A DNA stretch of 64,000 nucleotides, taken from NCBI GenBank assembly GCA_030612585.1, contig JAUWNP010000002.1, positions 1-64,000 of the forward strand. Direction: 5' to 3'. Positions 62,674 through 64,000 of this stretch are shown in pieces. The notes under the pieces were generated by a model that was not told the origin of the DNA, ran no database searches, and saw only the letters and a program-made list of their open reading frames with translations. A program made the position numbers and the translations under genes. The first letter of the stretch is position 1. The number at the start of each line of letters is the position of its first letter. This stretch comes from Anaerolineae bacterium (lineage in GTDB: Bacteria > Chloroflexota > Anaerolineae > B4-G1).

Positions 62674-63783
62674 ATGCGTATCGGCATTGATATCCGTATT
62701 GTCCACTATGCCTGGGACGGGGTCTGCAACTACGTGCTGCATCTACTGGAGGCGCTGGCTGCCCTCGATGCGGACACGGATTACCGCGTCCTGCATAGTC
62801 GCAAGGACCGTAACCCTCCGCGGCCAGGGCGGAACTTCCGTCCCGCCGCCTGCTGGACTCCTTCGCATCACCGGCTAGAGCGGTGGGCATTAGGGGTGGA
62901 GGTGGCGCGATTGGGGCTCGACCTGCTGCACAGCCCCGATTTCATCCCACCTGCCTTCGGCTATCGCCGGTCGGTGATCACCATCCACGACGTGAATTTC
63001 CTCTATTACCCGCAGTTTCTCACTCCCGAAAGCCACCGCTATCACAACCAGCAGATCGAGTGGGCGGTACGTCGCGCCGACCATATCCTGGTCGATTCCC
63101 ACGCTACCAAGTCTGACCTGACCTTGCTGCTGGATGTGCCACCGGAGAAGGTCTCGGTCGTGCACCTGGCCGCCGACCCGGCCTTCCGCCCGCTGCCAGA
63201 AGCAGAGGCCGAGCATGTCGCTGTGCGGTATGGCATGGAACCGCACTTCTTGCTCTGCGTGGGGACGCTCGAGCCGCGCAAGAACCTGCCGGGCTTGCTG
63301 CAGGCCTACCGCCTGCTGCTCAACGCGAAGGTGACAACCGCGCCGCTGGTGCTGGTTGGTGGCAAGGGCTGGCTGTACGACGAGATTTTCGAGCGCATCA
63401 AGGTGTTGCACCTGACCGAGCGGGTGCGCTTTCTCCACGACGTGCCGGATGCTGACCTGCCGGGGCTGTATAATGCTGCCAGCCTGTTGGTGACACCATC
63501 GTTTTACGAGGGGTTTGGGCTGCCGGCGTTGGAGGCGATGGCCTGTGGCACGCCAGTCGTCGTCACTGAGCGGGCCTCGCTGCCGGAGGTGGTGGGGGAC
63601 GCGGGGCTGCTGGTGAACCCGGACGACCCGGATGACATCGCCCGGGCGTTGACCCGTGTGCTGACTGAGGAACCTCTGCGAGCGCGGATGCGGGAACTGG
63701 GACTGGCGCAGGCGGCGCGCTTCACCTGGGAGGAGACCGCCCGCAAGACTCTGGCTATCTACCGGAGGGTGCTGGCGCGATAG
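62674..63783 (+). CDS. GT4-type glycosyltransferase
   Basis: 369 residues from ATG 62674; a TTG four codons upstream lies within the repeat and is unlikely. Family 1/4 GT-B fold. N-terminal acceptor region begins RIGIDIRIVHYAWDGVCNYVLHLLEALA. Acceptor-side IHDVNFLYYPQFLTPE comes next (about 107-122). The donor domain has GTLEPRKNLPGLL (about 197-209) and SFYEGFGLPALEAMACGTPVVV (about 276-297). Transfers a sugar from an NDP donor, probably for surface glycans. No Shine-Dalgarno sequence is visible. No other glycan genes are adjacent except the polyprenyl synthetase end. Confidence 0.93.
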   Translation: MRIGIDIRIVHYAWDGVCNYVLHLLEALAALDADTDYRVLHSRKDRNPPRPGRNFRPAACWTPSHHRLERWALGVEVARLGLDLLHSPDFIPPAFGYRRSVITIHDVNFLYYPQFLTPESHRYHNQQIEWAVRRADHILVDSHATKSDLTLLLDVPPEKVSVVHLAADPAFRPLPEAEAEHVAVRYGMEPHFLLCVGTLEPRKNLPGLLQAYRLLLNAKVTTAPLVLVGGKGWLYDEIFERIKVLHLTERVRFLHDVPDADLPGLYNAASLLVTPSFYEGFGLPALEAMACGTPVVVTERASLPEVVGDAGLLVNPDDPDDIARALTRVLTEEPLRARMRELGLAQAARFTWEETARKTLAIYRRVLAR

Positions 63784-63833
63784 AGGCGCGCTGACTGCCA
63801 ATTCTCGTCGAGCGTGCCAAAAGGATGCGCTTC

Positions 63834-64000
63834 TCAGCGCCTTCGCTCCACCGCATATTCGGCCAGGGAGCACAGCAGTTGGCGTGAATCGTTGTCGGGC
63901 AACGTCGCTAAGGCCTCCTGGCTTTGCCGGGCGTGGGCTCGTGCCTCCGCCAGCGCGGCCTCGATGGCTCCCGACGAGCAAACAGCCTCTATCGCCGCTT
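63834..64000 (-). CDS. Polyprenyl synthetase, C-terminal end (partial)
   Basis: The last 55 or so codons of a gene that runs off the window. The tail ALAEARAHARQSQEALATLP and LLCSLAEYAVERRR, with a final Arg-rich end, match the C-terminal helices of long-chain prenyl diphosphate synthases (family ending ALADYVVERRR). Catalytic DDxxD motifs lie outside the window, so the exact product length cannot be told. Convergent with the glycosyltransferase. Confidence 0.72.
   Translation of the reverse strand, partial: AAIEAVCSSGAIEAALAEARAHARQSQEALATLPDNDSRQLLCSLAEYAVERRR

Overview
The window looks like a chromosomal segment of a Chloroflexota bacterium, probably Anaerolineae-like. Three things point there: the 16S/23S sequence character, several large MalT/LAL-type LuxR regulators (one intact, two broken) that start with the [12 protein letters not shown] motif typical of that phylum, and a dense load of small palindromic and 7-8-mer tandem repeats. 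The DNA is mostly GC-rich, with AT-richer patches that look acquired. The organism has SelB and so probably decodes selenocysteine. Taxonomy is inferred from sequence character, not from a search.

Layout. 1-9.7 kb is an accessory, decaying region: a PAS/GAF histidine kinase cut by the window edge, two 5'-fragments of MalT-like genes, an intact LAL regulator, fragments of an aldo-keto reductase, an MDR dehydrogenase and an ABC ATPase, two flavodoxin paralogues (one frameshifted), and an integron attC-like site just downstream of a membrane-protein gene. 9.8-12 kb is a DUF3160 lipoprotein. 12.0-17.7 kb is a complete rRNA operon (two promoters, 16S, tRNA-Ile, tRNA-Ala, 23S, 5S). Its 16S-23S spacer holds a further promoter and a terminator-like hairpin, and its 23S gene carries repeat-derived extensions. 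17.7-22.9 kb is housekeeping (dnaX-ybaB-recR, a TIM-barrel protein, purB). 23.1-26.5 kb is an AT-richer three-gene unit: PocR-type histidine kinase, response regulator, and membrane-anchored HEAT-repeat protein.

26.5-35.7 kb is a catabolic cluster. It has a multi-cluster FAD/NAD/Fe-S oxidoreductase, a DAO-family partner, an ornithine-cyclodeaminase-like protein, an EamA exporter, a second DAO protein, an isocitrate/isopropylmalate-dehydrogenase-like enzyme and an MmgE/PrpD protein. The first three resemble the opine (octopine/nopaline) oxidase plus cyclodeaminase arrangement, so degradation of an opine-like or other secondary amino acid is a reasonable but unproven guess. 35.7-44.5 kb is an envelope-signalling region: an ECF sigma factor overlapping a large membrane-anchored periplasmic protein, then a small PLDN-domain protein, lipoproteins, and a LysM/beta-propeller lipoprotein. 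A decayed partial copy of the downstream part lies in front of the sigma gene. 44.6-47.1 kb is a three-gene unit of poorly known function (quinate-dehydrogenase-like, nucleotidyltransferase, PAP2 phosphatase).

47.3-49.6 kb holds dnaA and a likely oriC with DnaA boxes. 49.6-52.3 kb holds an MFS transporter, a small acidic protein and a UPF0173 hydrolase. 52.9-59.3 kb holds the primary sigma factor, three Complex-I-like membrane subunits with no catalytic partner, and rarA, all closely packed. 59.3-64 kb holds selB with a coiled-coil protein, a glycosyltransferase, and the end of a polyprenyl synthetase.

A recurring theme is repeat invasion. Palindromic elements of several kinds sit inside the 23S gene and inside the reading frames of dnaA, selB, the PrpD gene and probably rarA. 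Two MITE-like elements with terminal inverted repeats and direct flanking repeats sit near dnaA and upstream of sigA. Promoters are unusually easy to read: eleven sites have near-consensus -35/-10 hexamers spaced 16-18 bases apart.
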